From: Litoribacter ruber
GTDB lineage: Bacteria > Bacteroidota > Bacteroidia > Cytophagales > Cyclobacteriaceae
Direction: 5' to 3'
DNA: 64,000 bases
NCBI RefSeq assembly: GCF_018500185.1
Contig: NZ_JAHBGI010000009.1
Coordinates: forward strand, 1 to 64,000
Part shown: positions 6,907 through 15,577 of the stretch, piece by piece
How the letters are laid out: every line of letters begins with the position of its first letter
Numbering within the stretch: position 1 is the stretch's first letter
Program-made: the position numbers and the translations under genes
The notes under the pieces: model-generated
What the model was told of the DNA's origin: nothing
What the model saw: only the letters and a program-made list of their open reading frames with translations
Databases searched by the model: none

Positions 6907-9900
6907 ATGGCGAGCTTATCCACGATAAGTATTCAACGGCCGGTATTGGCCATAGTGCTTTCCCTGACAATTCTGTTGTTTGGGATAATAGGCATATCAT
7001 TTTTAGGTGTGAGAGAGTATCCCAGCGTGGACCCTCCCGTGATCAACGTGCGCACCACCTATGTGGGTGCCAATGCCGACGTAATCGAAGCCCAAATTAC
7101 CGAGCCCCTAGAAGAGGCCATTAACGGTATCTCTGGGATCAAATCCCTAACATCTACCAGTAACGACGGTACGAGTAACATCACCGTTGAATTTGATGTA
7201 GGGGGTGACCTGGAGGCAGCTGCGAATGATGTTCGGGACAAGGTTTCCGGCGCCCAGCGAAATCTCCCACCCGATGCAGATCCTCCGGTAGTTTCCAAAG
7301 CCGATGGGGATTCCCAGCCGATTGTGTTCCTGAATGTGCAGAGTGATAGAAGAAATCTTTTGGAACTCTCTGATCTTGCCAATAACATTTTCAAAGAAAG
7401 ATTGCAGACCATTCCTGGGGTAAGTACGGTCCAGATCTGGGGAGAAAAGCAATATGCTATGCGGTTGCGGATGGATCCCTTGAGGATGGCTTCCTATGGG
7501 ATCACTCCGACGGACGTGCTAAACACCGTGCAGAGTGAAAATGTGGAGCTTCCTTCCGGTAGAATTGAAGGGAGCTCTATTGAGCTTTCGGTTCGAACCA
7601 AAAGTAGACTTGCCACCCCGGATGAATTCAACCGCATGATCATCAAGGATGATGGGAATAACATCGTTCAGTTTCAGGATATTGGCCGGGCAGAGCTCGC
7701 GCCTCTCAATGAGCGGACTGTGTTGAAAAGGGACGGCATCCCTATGGTGGGGGTAGTACTAGTGCCGCTGCCGGGAAGTAATAATATTGAAATTGTAGAT
7801 GAATTTTATAAGAGGCTTGCCTTTATAGAGAAAGACCTGCCTTCGGATGTGAAATTGGGAATCGGGTTTGATTCCACCAAATACATCCGCTCCTCTATTA
7901 GCGAAGTGCAGCAGACCATTTTCACCGCCTTTATTCTGGTGGTATTGATCATCTTCCTGTTTCTGAGGGATTGGAGGACTACCTTTATACCTGTGCTGAC
8001 GATTCCGATTTCACTGATTGGGGTGTTCTTCATCATGTATTTGATGGATTTTTCCATCAATGTCTTGACCTTGCTTGGTATAGTTCTTTCCATCGGATTG
8101 GTGGTAGATGATGCCATTGTGGTGCTGGAGAATATTTATACCAGGATCGAGAAAGGGGAAAAACCCATGGCTGCGGCTATTAAGGGAGCAGAGGAGATTT
8201 TCTTTGCTGTAATTGCTACTACTGTAGCCTTGGCAGCGGTATTCTTGCCTGTAATTTTCCTGACGGGAACCACAGGTCGATTGTTTAGGGAGTTTGGAAT
8301 CGTGGTGGCCGGAGCGGTGATTATTTCATCCTTTGTGGCCTTGACCATGACCCCAATGCTCAGTAGCCGATTGCTGCGCAAAAGAGACAAGCCCAACTGG
8401 ATTTACCTGAAAACAGAGCCCATTTTTGTCTGGCTGAATGAGAAATATGAAAGAGCCTTGGTGGGCTTTATGAAAGTCAGATGGGTAGGATTTGTGATCA
8501 TCGCCGGCATGGGCATTATCATCTATGCGCTTTTCAACACCATCCCCACAGAGTTAGCCCCAGTGGAAGACAGGGGTGAAATGAGGATAAACTTAAGTGG
8601 CCCCGAGGGTGCCACCTTTGGGTTTATGGACAGGGTAATCGATGAGCTTACCTTGGAGTTTGATGAGAAAATACCTGAAAGATCTGGCTTTATATCCGTG
8701 ACTTCTCCGGGCTTTGGTACTGCAAGTACAAATTCCGGTTTTATCCGAATAATGCTTACCGAGGCTACCGAGCGGGAGCGCACCCAGCAGGAGGTTTTCG
8801 ATCAGGTCTCCGGTATATTAAAGAACAAGACGGCCGTGCGGGCCTTTGCCACCCAGCCCCAATCTATCGGGGATAGAAGGGGTGGATTGCCGGTGCAGTT
8901 TGTAATTCAGGCCCAGACATTGGAAAAACTCAAGGAAGTGATCCCTGAATTCATGAATAGGGTGAATGACAGTGAGGTGTTCAGCTTTTCCGATATCAAC
9001 TTAAAGTTTACCAAACCTGAAATTGAAGTAGAGATTGACAGAGAAAAGGCGCGAAACATCGGAGTTTCGGTCCAGGAAATCGCCAGAGCGCTTCAGCTCT
9101 CTTATTCGGGGCAGCGTTTTGATTATTTCATCATGAACGGTAAGCAATATCAAGTGGTGGGCGAAATGCAGTTAGAAGACAGGAATGACCCGATTGATCT
9201 TCAAACGCTGTATGTTAGATCCTCCAACGGGGACTTGGTTCAGTTGGATAACCTGGTAAGCATCACCGAAAGAAGCACGCCACCCCAGCTTTATCGATTC
9301 AACCGTTTTGTAAGTGCGACCGTATCTGCGGGGCTTGCCCCTGGATATACCATCGGATCCGGATTGGATGAAATGGACATAATTGCTGCTGACGTTTTGG
9401 ATGAAAGCTATAGTACTGATGTGGAAGGCCTTTCCAAAGAATTCAGGGAGAGTTCGAACAGTTTGATTTTTGCCTTCGTGTTTGCGCTGGTATTGATCTA
9501 TTTGGTCCTTTCCGCCCAATTTGAAAGCTTCCTTGATCCATTGACCATCATGTTTACCGTACCGCTGGCCCTATGTGGTGCGTTGGTATCGCTGTGGATG
9601 TTTGATTTTACCCTAAATATTTTCAGCCAGATCGGAATAATTATGCTCATTGGACTGGTGACTAAAAACGGGATCCTGATTGTGGAATTTGCCAACCAGC
9701 GGAAAGCACAGGGTATGACCGTATATGAATCAATCGTGGGAGCAGCAGGGGCGAGATTCAGGCCGATTCTGATGACCAGTCTTTCCACTATTCTGGGGAT
9801 TCTTCCTATCGCACTGGCCTTGGGAGCAGGAGCTGAGAGCCGTGTGCCTATGGGTGTGGTGGTAATAGGGGGTATGGCCTTTTCAACCATTTTGACCCTA

Positions 9901-9963
9901 TTTGTAATCCCTGCAGTATATACATATTTGACATCTAAAGAAGGTAGATTAGCCAGAGTTTGA
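6907..9963 (+). CDS. RND-family multidrug efflux permease (AcrB/HAE1 type)
   Basis: A 1018-residue inner-membrane proton antiporter, close to the usual length of about 1040. It has the N-terminal signature SIQRPVLAIVLSL with TM1. Two large periplasmic loops follow TM1 and TM7. The paired acidic residues in TM4 (GLVVDDAIVVLEN) mark the proton relay of drug (HAE1) pumps; heavy-metal pumps have a different TM4 pattern. The second-half motif (GLVTKNGILIVEFANQ) is also intact. It is the third gene of the operon, and its TGA overlaps the ATG of the TolC gene by one base. The substrate cannot be told from sequence. Confidence 0.95.
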   Translation: MASLSTISIQRPVLAIVLSLTILLFGIIGISFLGVREYPSVDPPVINVRTTYVGANADVIEAQITEPLEEAINGISGIKSLTSTSNDGTSNITVEFDVGGDLEAAANDVRDKVSGAQRNLPPDADPPVVSKADGDSQPIVFLNVQSDRRNLLELSDLANNIFKERLQTIPGVSTVQIWGEKQYAMRLRMDPLRMASYGITPTDVLNTVQSENVELPSGRIEGSSIELSVRTKSRLATPDEFNRMIIKDDGNNIVQFQDIGRAELAPLNERTVLKRDGIPMVGVVLVPLPGSNNIEIVDEFYKRLAFIEKDLPSDVKLGIGFDSTKYIRSSISEVQQTIFTAFILVVLIIFLFLRDWRTTFIPVLTIPISLIGVFFIMYLMDFSINVLTLLGIVLSIGLVVDDAIVVLENIYTRIEKGEKPMAAAIKGAEEIFFAVIATTVALAAVFLPVIFLTGTTGRLFREFGIVVAGAVIISSFVALTMTPMLSSRLLRKRDKPNWIYLKTEPIFVWLNEKYERALVGFMKVRWVGFVIIAGMGIIIYALFNTIPTELAPVEDRGEMRINLSGPEGATFGFMDRVIDELTLEFDEKIPERSGFISVTSPGFGTASTNSGFIRIMLTEATERERTQQEVFDQVSGILKNKTAVRAFATQPQSIGDRRGGLPVQFVIQAQTLEKLKEVIPEFMNRVNDSEVFSFSDINLKFTKPEIEVEIDREKARNIGVSVQEIARALQLSYSGQRFDYFIMNGKQYQVVGEMQLEDRNDPIDLQTLYVRSSNGDLVQLDNLVSITERSTPPQLYRFNRFVSATVSAGLAPGYTIGSGLDEMDIIAADVLDESYSTDVEGLSKEFRESSNSLIFAFVFALVLIYLVLSAQFESFLDPLTIMFTVPLALCGALVSLWMFDFTLNIFSQIGIIMLIGLVTKNGILIVEFANQRKAQGMTVYESIVGAAGARFRPILMTSLSTILGILPIALALGAGAESRVPMGVVVIGGMAFSTILTLFVIPAVYTYLTSKEGRLARV

Positions 9964-11300
9964 TGAATAAATCTTTTTGTTTGGCGCTTGCGCTATTGAT
10001 TGTTGCCTTTCCCGGTTTTGCCCAAGAGCAAGAAAGGGAAAAGCTGGATTTTGAGAAAGCAATTGAATTGGGATTAGATAACAACTTCCAAGTCAAGATT
10101 GCCATCAACGAAACTGAAATTGCAGAATACGACCGCCAGTTGGGGCAGAGTCTTTTGCTTCCTAGTTTAGATGCTACTTATACAGGAACATATAGAAATG
10201 AAGATACTGAACAGAGGTTTTTTTCTGAACCTGATCCAAGAATAATACCTGGTGCTCAAACCTACAACCGAAACTTTACCATGGCCACGATTTATGGCTT
10301 CAGGCCTGAAGCGGTGGTGGCTTTGAAAAGGTTGGGCAAACTGGCCGAAGTGACTGACTTGGAAGCCAAGGTGGTGATTGAAAACACCGTGGCCACTATT
10401 GCCACCTCTTACTACAGGCTTGTTTTGGAGTTGCAGCGCTATGATGTGTTGAGCAAGGCTCTTGAATTGTCTGAAGAGCGATTGGATATAGCAAGAGCTC
10501 AATATGAGTTTGGGCAGGCATCAAAAAGGGACTTCTTGGCTGCCCAAGTCGATTACAATGCGGATTTGGCAGCACTTGTAAACCAGGAGCAGATTATAGA
10601 AACAACTAGAATTAACCTGAATGAGATTTTGGCCATAGATCCCGATGTACAGTTTGTGGTAAATGATACGATCACCATTCAGGAAAACATCAGATTGGGT
10701 GATTTGGTGGAAAATGCCTACACGGATAACAAGCAGCTTTTGGCAACCCAAAGAATGGAAAACGTTGCGTATCTCCAATTAAGGGAGGCAAGAGCAGCTA
10801 GATTACCTTATTTAACTATTACTGGTGCTTATAATAATTCAATTATGGAATCAGATGCTGGATTCTTGGCAGAAAACAGGGTTGACGGTTTTACTGCCGG
10901 TGCCACCGTTGGAATCAACCTGTTTAGCGGTTTTGCCCTGAATAGGCGCATCCAGCAGGCTAGGGTCCAGCAAAGAAACCAGCAGTTTGCCGTGGAGCAA
11001 TTTGAGATCCAGATGAAGTCAGATCTACACCGTTCTTATAATATCTATACTAATACCAAGCGCCTTTTGGAGATCGAGAGGGAGAACTATGAAGTAGCCG
11101 TGGAAAACTCCGAGATAGCCTTGGAAAGGTTTAGATTGGGAATTGCCAGTTACCTTGAATTTAGGGATGCCCAGGTCAACAGGCTGCAGGCCGAGAGCCG
11201 ATTGATCGAGGCTGTGTATAATATAAAAGAGTCAGAAATCGAGTTGATGCGGCTCTCGGGGAAAATTTATTTTCAGAATCCCCAAGAGACAATTTACTAA
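9963..11300 (+). CDS. TolC-family outer-membrane efflux protein
   Basis: A 445-residue outer-membrane channel for the preceding RND pump. A signal peptide covers about residues 1-20 (...ALLIVAFPGFAQ). Two repeated coiled-coil/beta halves follow, with family-typical ATSYYRLVLELQRYDVL and an AQYEFGQASKRDFL segment that recurs as ERFRLGIASYLEF near the C-terminus. ATG 9963 is used: it shares a base with the pump's TGA (TGATG). It is the last gene of the hydrolase-MFP-RND-TolC operon, which closes with an intrinsic terminator 4 bp downstream. Confidence 0.94.
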   Translation: MNKSFCLALALLIVAFPGFAQEQEREKLDFEKAIELGLDNNFQVKIAINETEIAEYDRQLGQSLLLPSLDATYTGTYRNEDTEQRFFSEPDPRIIPGAQTYNRNFTMATIYGFRPEAVVALKRLGKLAEVTDLEAKVVIENTVATIATSYYRLVLELQRYDVLSKALELSEERLDIARAQYEFGQASKRDFLAAQVDYNADLAALVNQEQIIETTRINLNEILAIDPDVQFVVNDTITIQENIRLGDLVENAYTDNKQLLATQRMENVAYLQLREARAARLPYLTITGAYNNSIMESDAGFLAENRVDGFTAGATVGINLFSGFALNRRIQQARVQQRNQQFAVEQFEIQMKSDLHRSYNIYTNTKRLLEIERENYEVAVENSEIALERFRLGIASYLEFRDAQVNRLQAESRLIEAVYNIKESEIELMRLSGKIYFQNPQETIY

Positions 11301-11304
11301 AATG

Positions 11305-11340
11305 AAAAACCCGTTGAAATCTAAAATCAGCGGGTTTTTT
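11305..11340 (+). terminator. Intrinsic terminator of the efflux operon
   Basis: AAAACCCGTTGA pairs with TCAGCGGGTTTT with one G-T wobble across a 9-nt loop. Six T residues end the stem. It lies just past the TolC stop codon. Confidence 0.9.
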
Positions 11341-11395
11341 AATATTATTAGGTGAAGTCTGATTACGCAAAATAAAATTAGCACAATATTTGATT

Positions 11396-11427
11396 TTTGG
11401 TGGATTGCTTTGTTATTGCTAATATTG
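11396..11427 (+). promoter_or_regulatory. Bacteroidota-type promoter for the lytic transglycosylase
   Basis: TTTG at 11396-11399, a 20-bp spacer, then TAATATTG at 11420-11427 (seven of eight to TAnnTTTG). Transcription would begin about 20 nt before ATG 11454. This supports that start over the upstream in-frame TTG at 11397, which would overlap the promoter. Confidence 0.55.
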
Positions 11428-11453
11428 CAACGGACCAAAGCCTGAAATTCAGG

Positions 11454-12857
11454 ATGCGTATGAGATTACTCACAAGAGTCATTATATTTTTGTTGTCCAC
11501 CGTCGCCCTGCTGAGCTGCAAAAAACAGCACGTAGAAAAGCAGGTTGATTTTTGGGAAAATACGGTGGAATTGGATTTGGACGAGATTAAAAAGCGGGGC
11601 TTTATCCGCGCCATCGTCGACAACACCTCTACAAGTTACTACATCTACAGAGGCCGCAGGATGGGCTATGAGTATGAAATGCTGCGTAACCTTTCCAAGG
11701 ATCTGGGTGTAAATTTAAAAATCTTCGTGGCCTCTGACATAGATGAGGCTTTCAGGAAACTGAACGAGGGGAAGGTGGATATCATTGCCATCAATCTCGA
11801 AAAGACCGCAGATCGCACCGACTTGGCCTCATTCACCAAGGCCACCAATGAAATCCGTACCGTGCTTGTTCAGCGCAATGGGGAGGAGGGTACGGTTCAG
11901 GACCTGAAGGATTTGGAAGGAAGAACGGTTCATGTGCGTGAAGGAGCTGTGTACAAAAAGCAACTTCAGATGTGGAAAGACAGCCTGCAGCTAGATTTTA
12001 GGATCAAGGAGATGCCTTACGATTCAGAAGGATTGGTGAACCTGGTAGTTCAAAAAGATATTGATTTCACCGTAGTGGATGAAGATGTGGCCAGCGTAAA
12101 TTCCAACTATTACCCCCAGCTGGATGTATCCTTGGAGGTCAGTCCTGCCAGCAAGGTGGGCTGGGCGGTAAGATCCAACTCCACCAAACTGTTGGCCGGA
12201 GTAAACAAGTGGTTGACCACTTTTAACAAATCCTCCTATCAGGCCATTCTCTACGATAAATATTTTGTCAACAAAACCAATAGTTATTTCCGAAGCAACA
12301 GCCCCTTTTCCTCTATCAGCGGGAATAGAATCTCCGCATATGATGAAATGATCAAAAAAGCCGCTGAAGGAATCGGCTGGGATTGGCGCCTTTTGGCAGC
12401 TTTGATTTTCAAGGAATCCCGATTCGATACCGAGGCAATATCCTATGCTGGTGCTTCTGGCCTTTTGCAGCTCATGCCGGTGACTTTGGAGCGCTTCGGG
12501 GTGTCTGACCCTAACGATCCCTTTGAAAGCCTTATGGGCGGCGTAAACTACCTCAAGTACCTGGATAAGTATTGGCAAAAGCGGGTACCGGAAGTCAATG
12601 AGCGAATCAAGTTTATCCTGGCTTCCTATAATGTAGGCCATGGCCATGTGGATGATGCCTGGAGACTTGCCCTTAAAGACGGCTATAATCCAAGCGAATG
12701 GGATAATGTCGCCATCTTTCTGAAGCAGAAGTCCAATCCAGAAATTTACCGCGACCCGGTGGTGAAGAGTGGCTACGCCAAAGGACATGTGGCGGTAAAT
12801 TACGTGGAAGACGTATACGGGCTATTTGAAAGCTATAAGGTTCTTGTGGAACCTTAA
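11454..12857 (+). CDS. mltF: MltF-like membrane-bound lytic murein transglycosylase
   Basis: A 467-residue lipoprotein that cleaves peptidoglycan glycan strands. The signal sequence ends in a lipobox (ALLSC, Cys22). Residues 45-270 form a periplasmic solute-binding module (SBP_bac_3 type), which in MltF senses muropeptides. Residues 300-440 form the SLT domain: catalytic Glu321 in FKESRFD, then GASGLLQLMP (333-342) and ASYNVGHGHV. The two-domain order and length match MltF/YfhD. ATG 11454 (or 11460) gives a proper lipoprotein signal, and an in-frame TTG at 11397 would add 19 unlikely residues. Its TAA overlaps the stop of the convergent desaturase. Confidence 0.9.
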   Translation: MRMRLLTRVIIFLLSTVALLSCKKQHVEKQVDFWENTVELDLDEIKKRGFIRAIVDNTSTSYYIYRGRRMGYEYEMLRNLSKDLGVNLKIFVASDIDEAFRKLNEGKVDIIAINLEKTADRTDLASFTKATNEIRTVLVQRNGEEGTVQDLKDLEGRTVHVREGAVYKKQLQMWKDSLQLDFRIKEMPYDSEGLVNLVVQKDIDFTVVDEDVASVNSNYYPQLDVSLEVSPASKVGWAVRSNSTKLLAGVNKWLTTFNKSSYQAILYDKYFVNKTNSYFRSNSPFSSISGNRISAYDEMIKKAAEGIGWDWRLLAALIFKESRFDTEAISYAGASGLLQLMPVTLERFGVSDPNDPFESLMGGVNYLKYLDKYWQKRVPEVNERIKFILASYNVGHGHVDDAWRLALKDGYNPSEWDNVAIFLKQKSNPEIYRDPVVKSGYAKGHVAVNYVEDVYGLFESYKVLVEP

Positions 12858-14317
12858 GCAATCATTTCACTCATAATTTTAGCAGAAAGTAGACAAAGCG
12901 GTATGCCCCCACCGGGGTGTACCGAACCCCCGCAGAAATAAAGATTTTTGATTTCGGAGGAATAGTTGGCGTGCCGCAGAAAAGCCGCATATTTATTATT
13001 GGAGCTATTTCCATAAAGGGCCCCCTGTGCGGAGGAAGTTTTGCTTTCTATGATTCTTGGGTCTACAATTTCCTCTACCTCAATCAGGGCTTCTATATCA
13101 GTATTTAAGGTGCGGTTTATTTTTTGGATCACATTCTTCCTTGCCTCTGAAATCAGCTCATCCCAATCCTGCCCTTGATTATTGGGCACATTGATCATAG
13201 TAAACCAGTTCATGCACCCCTTAGGAGCATCATCGGCCTTGTATGTGGAGGTGATGTTTATGTAGACCGTGGGGTCTTCATAGATGGATTTCTTTTTGAA
13301 TATATGGTCAAATTCCTCTTTATAATTTTGGCTGAAAAGGATGTTGTGAAGGTCGAGTTCAGGAAAATGCTGCTTGATTCCCCAGTAGAAAATCATGGCA
13401 GAGCTTGATTTGGGCTGTTCGAGAAGCTTTTTGGGTTGCTTTTGGTCTTTGAGGATGGTTTTGTAGGCATTGACCATGTCCATATTGTTCACCACCAGGT
13501 CTGCCTTATGCTCTTTTCCTGCCACCACTACCCCATTGGCGATGCCTTTTTCCACCAGTACTTTTTCCACTGGACTGTCAAATTGAAAATTCACCCCAAT
13601 ATCGACTGCCAGCTTATATAGGCTGGCGGTGATGTCATGCATGCCTTTTTTGGGAAAATATGCCCCCTTGTTAAACTCCAGGTGGGGAATGATATTCAAC
13701 GTGGCTGGTGTCTGGTAAGGGTCTGAGCCATTATAGGTAGCATAGCGGTTGAAGAGCTGGACCAGCTTTTGGTTGTCAAACTGTTTGGCATTGGCCCCGT
13801 TCATGGTGTCAAACAAGCCTAGTTTGTTGAGCTGGAAGTAGCTTTTGAGGGCATCCCCATTTGTCCAGGTATTCACTTTGTGGAGGGATCTGTGCATGAA
13901 TAAAGGTGCAAGCCTCTCATAGAGGTAAGCGGAGTGTTGCAGGTTGCTCTTGACCTTTTTGGCCGGCTCGCCCAGCTTGGTTTCCACCTCTTCGGCAAAC
14001 TTATCGGTATTGGCGTAGGCATGCAGCTTTTGACCGTCTTCCCAGAAGTAATGGCAATTGACAGGCAGCCGTACATATTCGAAATAATCTTTTGGATCCC
14101 TACCCGTGATCTTAAACAGTTCGTCAACTTCTTCCGGCAGGGTAAAAAGCGAGGGGCCAAAATCAAATCGGTATTCCCCGAGGTGAAATTCGGAAAGCTT
14201 GCCTCCCGCAAAACTGTTGGACTCAAAAACTTGTACACGAAAACCTTTGGTTTGTAGTCTGATGGCGGCCGCTAATCCCGCAATTCCAGATCCTATTACT
14301 ATGGATTTTTTACTCAT
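12854..14317 (-). CDS. CrtI/CrtD-family carotenoid desaturase
   Basis: A 487-residue FAD-dependent desaturase acting on membrane carotenoids. The N-terminal dinucleotide fold (VIGSGIAGLAAAIRL, residues 7-21) is followed by FDFGPSLFTLPEE, typical of phytoene-desaturase-like enzymes. The C-terminal FAD signature FCGGSVHPGGGIP is intact. No crtB, crtY or crtZ is adjacent. CrtI introduces the first double bonds, while CrtD desaturates 1-hydroxycarotenoids; an isolated gene in a Cytophagales-like genome making saproxanthin-type pigments could be either. Its last 4 bp overlap the convergent mltF. Confidence 0.85.
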   Translation of the reverse strand: MSKKSIVIGSGIAGLAAAIRLQTKGFRVQVFESNSFAGGKLSEFHLGEYRFDFGPSLFTLPEEVDELFKITGRDPKDYFEYVRLPVNCHYFWEDGQKLHAYANTDKFAEEVETKLGEPAKKVKSNLQHSAYLYERLAPLFMHRSLHKVNTWTNGDALKSYFQLNKLGLFDTMNGANAKQFDNQKLVQLFNRYATYNGSDPYQTPATLNIIPHLEFNKGAYFPKKGMHDITASLYKLAVDIGVNFQFDSPVEKVLVEKGIANGVVVAGKEHKADLVVNNMDMVNAYKTILKDQKQPKKLLEQPKSSSAMIFYWGIKQHFPELDLHNILFSQNYKEEFDHIFKKKSIYEDPTVYINITSTYKADDAPKGCMNWFTMINVPNNQGQDWDELISEARKNVIQKINRTLNTDIEALIEVEEIVDPRIIESKTSSAQGALYGNSSNNKYAAFLRHANYSSEIKNLYFCGGSVHPGGGIPLCLLSAKIMSEMIA

Positions 14318-14483
14318 GATGACATAACATGGATTTTTTTTTTCTGTTCGAAAAACTTGCGAATTAGCACATTCCCAATAGAAATTCTAAATAATTCAAG
14401 ATAAATGATAGAGAAATTTAATTTAACCTATTTAGGTGTATATACTTGAAAATACGTCTTAAATAAAAATAAATGCATTTGAT

Positions 14484-14514
14484 ATTGACAAATAAGTTTT
14501 TGATCATATATTTG
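14484..14514 (+). promoter_or_regulatory. Bacteroidota-type promoter for the first lipoprotein gene
   Basis: ATTG at 14484-14487, exactly 19 bp, then TATATTTG at 14507-14514, a full match to TAnnTTTG. The predicted transcript starts about 15 nt before ATG 14535. Confidence 0.65.
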
Positions 14515-14534
14515 AGCCATAATTCTTTGAGATA

Positions 14535-15326
14535 ATGATTAAAAATAACCTTATCAGACTGCAGAAGGGATTTCTGGCACTGATGTCCGTATCGCTACTT
14601 TTTGCTTGTAGCCAAGTTGATTCGTTTGAAGCTGAAGACATGTCCGTATTGAGATCTTCTGCTATTGTTCAGGAAGCATGTTTTGAAGGTAACGTGTCTT
14701 CTGCCGTTACATTCAGTGGTGCTTACCAAAACAAGCAGACCGTAAGCTTAAATGTAAGCAATGATACTGAGTTTGTTTACCTTGACTTTACCAGCAGCAC
14801 TGCTATCCTTTACATCAACGGTGAAAGAGTAAACAAAAAGAATGGTGCTCACGCTATGAAAGTAACCCACGAGGAATTTGCTTCCATGAAAACTTTTGAA
14901 ATAAGAAGAACCGGTGAGGGCCACGGTGCCTGTGCTCCAGGTAACTGCTTGGTGCTAGATGCGAGTGCTTACCAGATCGTGATGCCATGCGATGACAATG
15001 GCTGTGAAGATAGCCTAACTGTAGAAAGAAACGGTGATGTGTTTACTTTCACTTTGATCCCGTCAGAAACGGAGGAAAACGGCAGAATAACCATGACACT
15101 TGCTCAAAGTGTAGCATATAAGTCCATGGATGGTAAAGCTTGGAGCTCCAGAAACGGTGGCAACGCTATCGAGTGGAACGGAGCCCTGACTGCCTGTGAG
15201 CCGATTACGTTTGAGCTTGAGCTCATCGGTGATTGCGGTGCCAACCTTGCCACTACTTTCAATGTAAAAGGTGACGGAAATCTTTTGAACCAAGCAGGAA
15301 GATCAGTGATTAAAACTTGCGAATAA
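14535..15326 (+). CDS. Lipoprotein of unknown function, paralogous N-terminus with the next gene
   Basis: A 263-residue predicted lipoprotein with lipobox LLFAC (Cys25). No family recognised. The mature part is beta-rich, with about eight further cysteines, including CAPGNC near residue 136 and CDDNGCED near residue 153, and a C-terminal cysteine three residues from the end. Its first 36 residues (MIKNNLIRLQKGFLALMS...FEAEDM) closely match those of the gene at 15578, but the rest does not. It has its own promoter and terminator. Location is probably the outer membrane or cell surface. Confidence 0.8.
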   Translation: MIKNNLIRLQKGFLALMSVSLLFACSQVDSFEAEDMSVLRSSAIVQEACFEGNVSSAVTFSGAYQNKQTVSLNVSNDTEFVYLDFTSSTAILYINGERVNKKNGAHAMKVTHEEFASMKTFEIRRTGEGHGACAPGNCLVLDASAYQIVMPCDDNGCEDSLTVERNGDVFTFTLIPSETEENGRITMTLAQSVAYKSMDGKAWSSRNGGNAIEWNGALTACEPITFELELIGDCGANLATTFNVKGDGNLLNQAGRSVIKTCE

Positions 15327-15355
15327 TAATAAACCACACAAACCCATACACTTTG

Positions 15356-15390
15356 AACCTGCTCCTTAATTGGGGCAGGTTTTTTATTTT
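15356..15390 (+). terminator. Intrinsic terminator after the first lipoprotein gene
   Basis: AACCTGC (15356-15362) pairs with GCAGGTT (15375-15381), followed by a T-rich run. Confidence 0.88.
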
Positions 15391-15577
15391 GATTAGAAAA
15401 TTCGACTGTTGGTTAGCGATTTTGCAATGGTTCTTGGATAGGGTTGATATAATCATTCTTGCAAAATAATACATAAAAATGGATTTTGAATAAAAATAAT
15501 TGCAGTTGAGCTTGTTTGTTCAGGATTTATTCATATTTTTAACCCATTATTATTCTTTAATAATATTCTTTGAAAAC

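Noticed and set aside
12024-12788. 254-codon minus-strand frame over the lytic transglycosylase
   Set aside because: The sense frame has SLT and solute-binding motifs; the antisense frame has none.
14484-14514. sigma70-type -35/-10 promoter (TTGACA is present near 14485)
   Set aside because: TTGACA is followed by no TATAAT at 16-18 bp, whereas the TAnnTTTG box at the right spacing fits the phylum-specific promoter.
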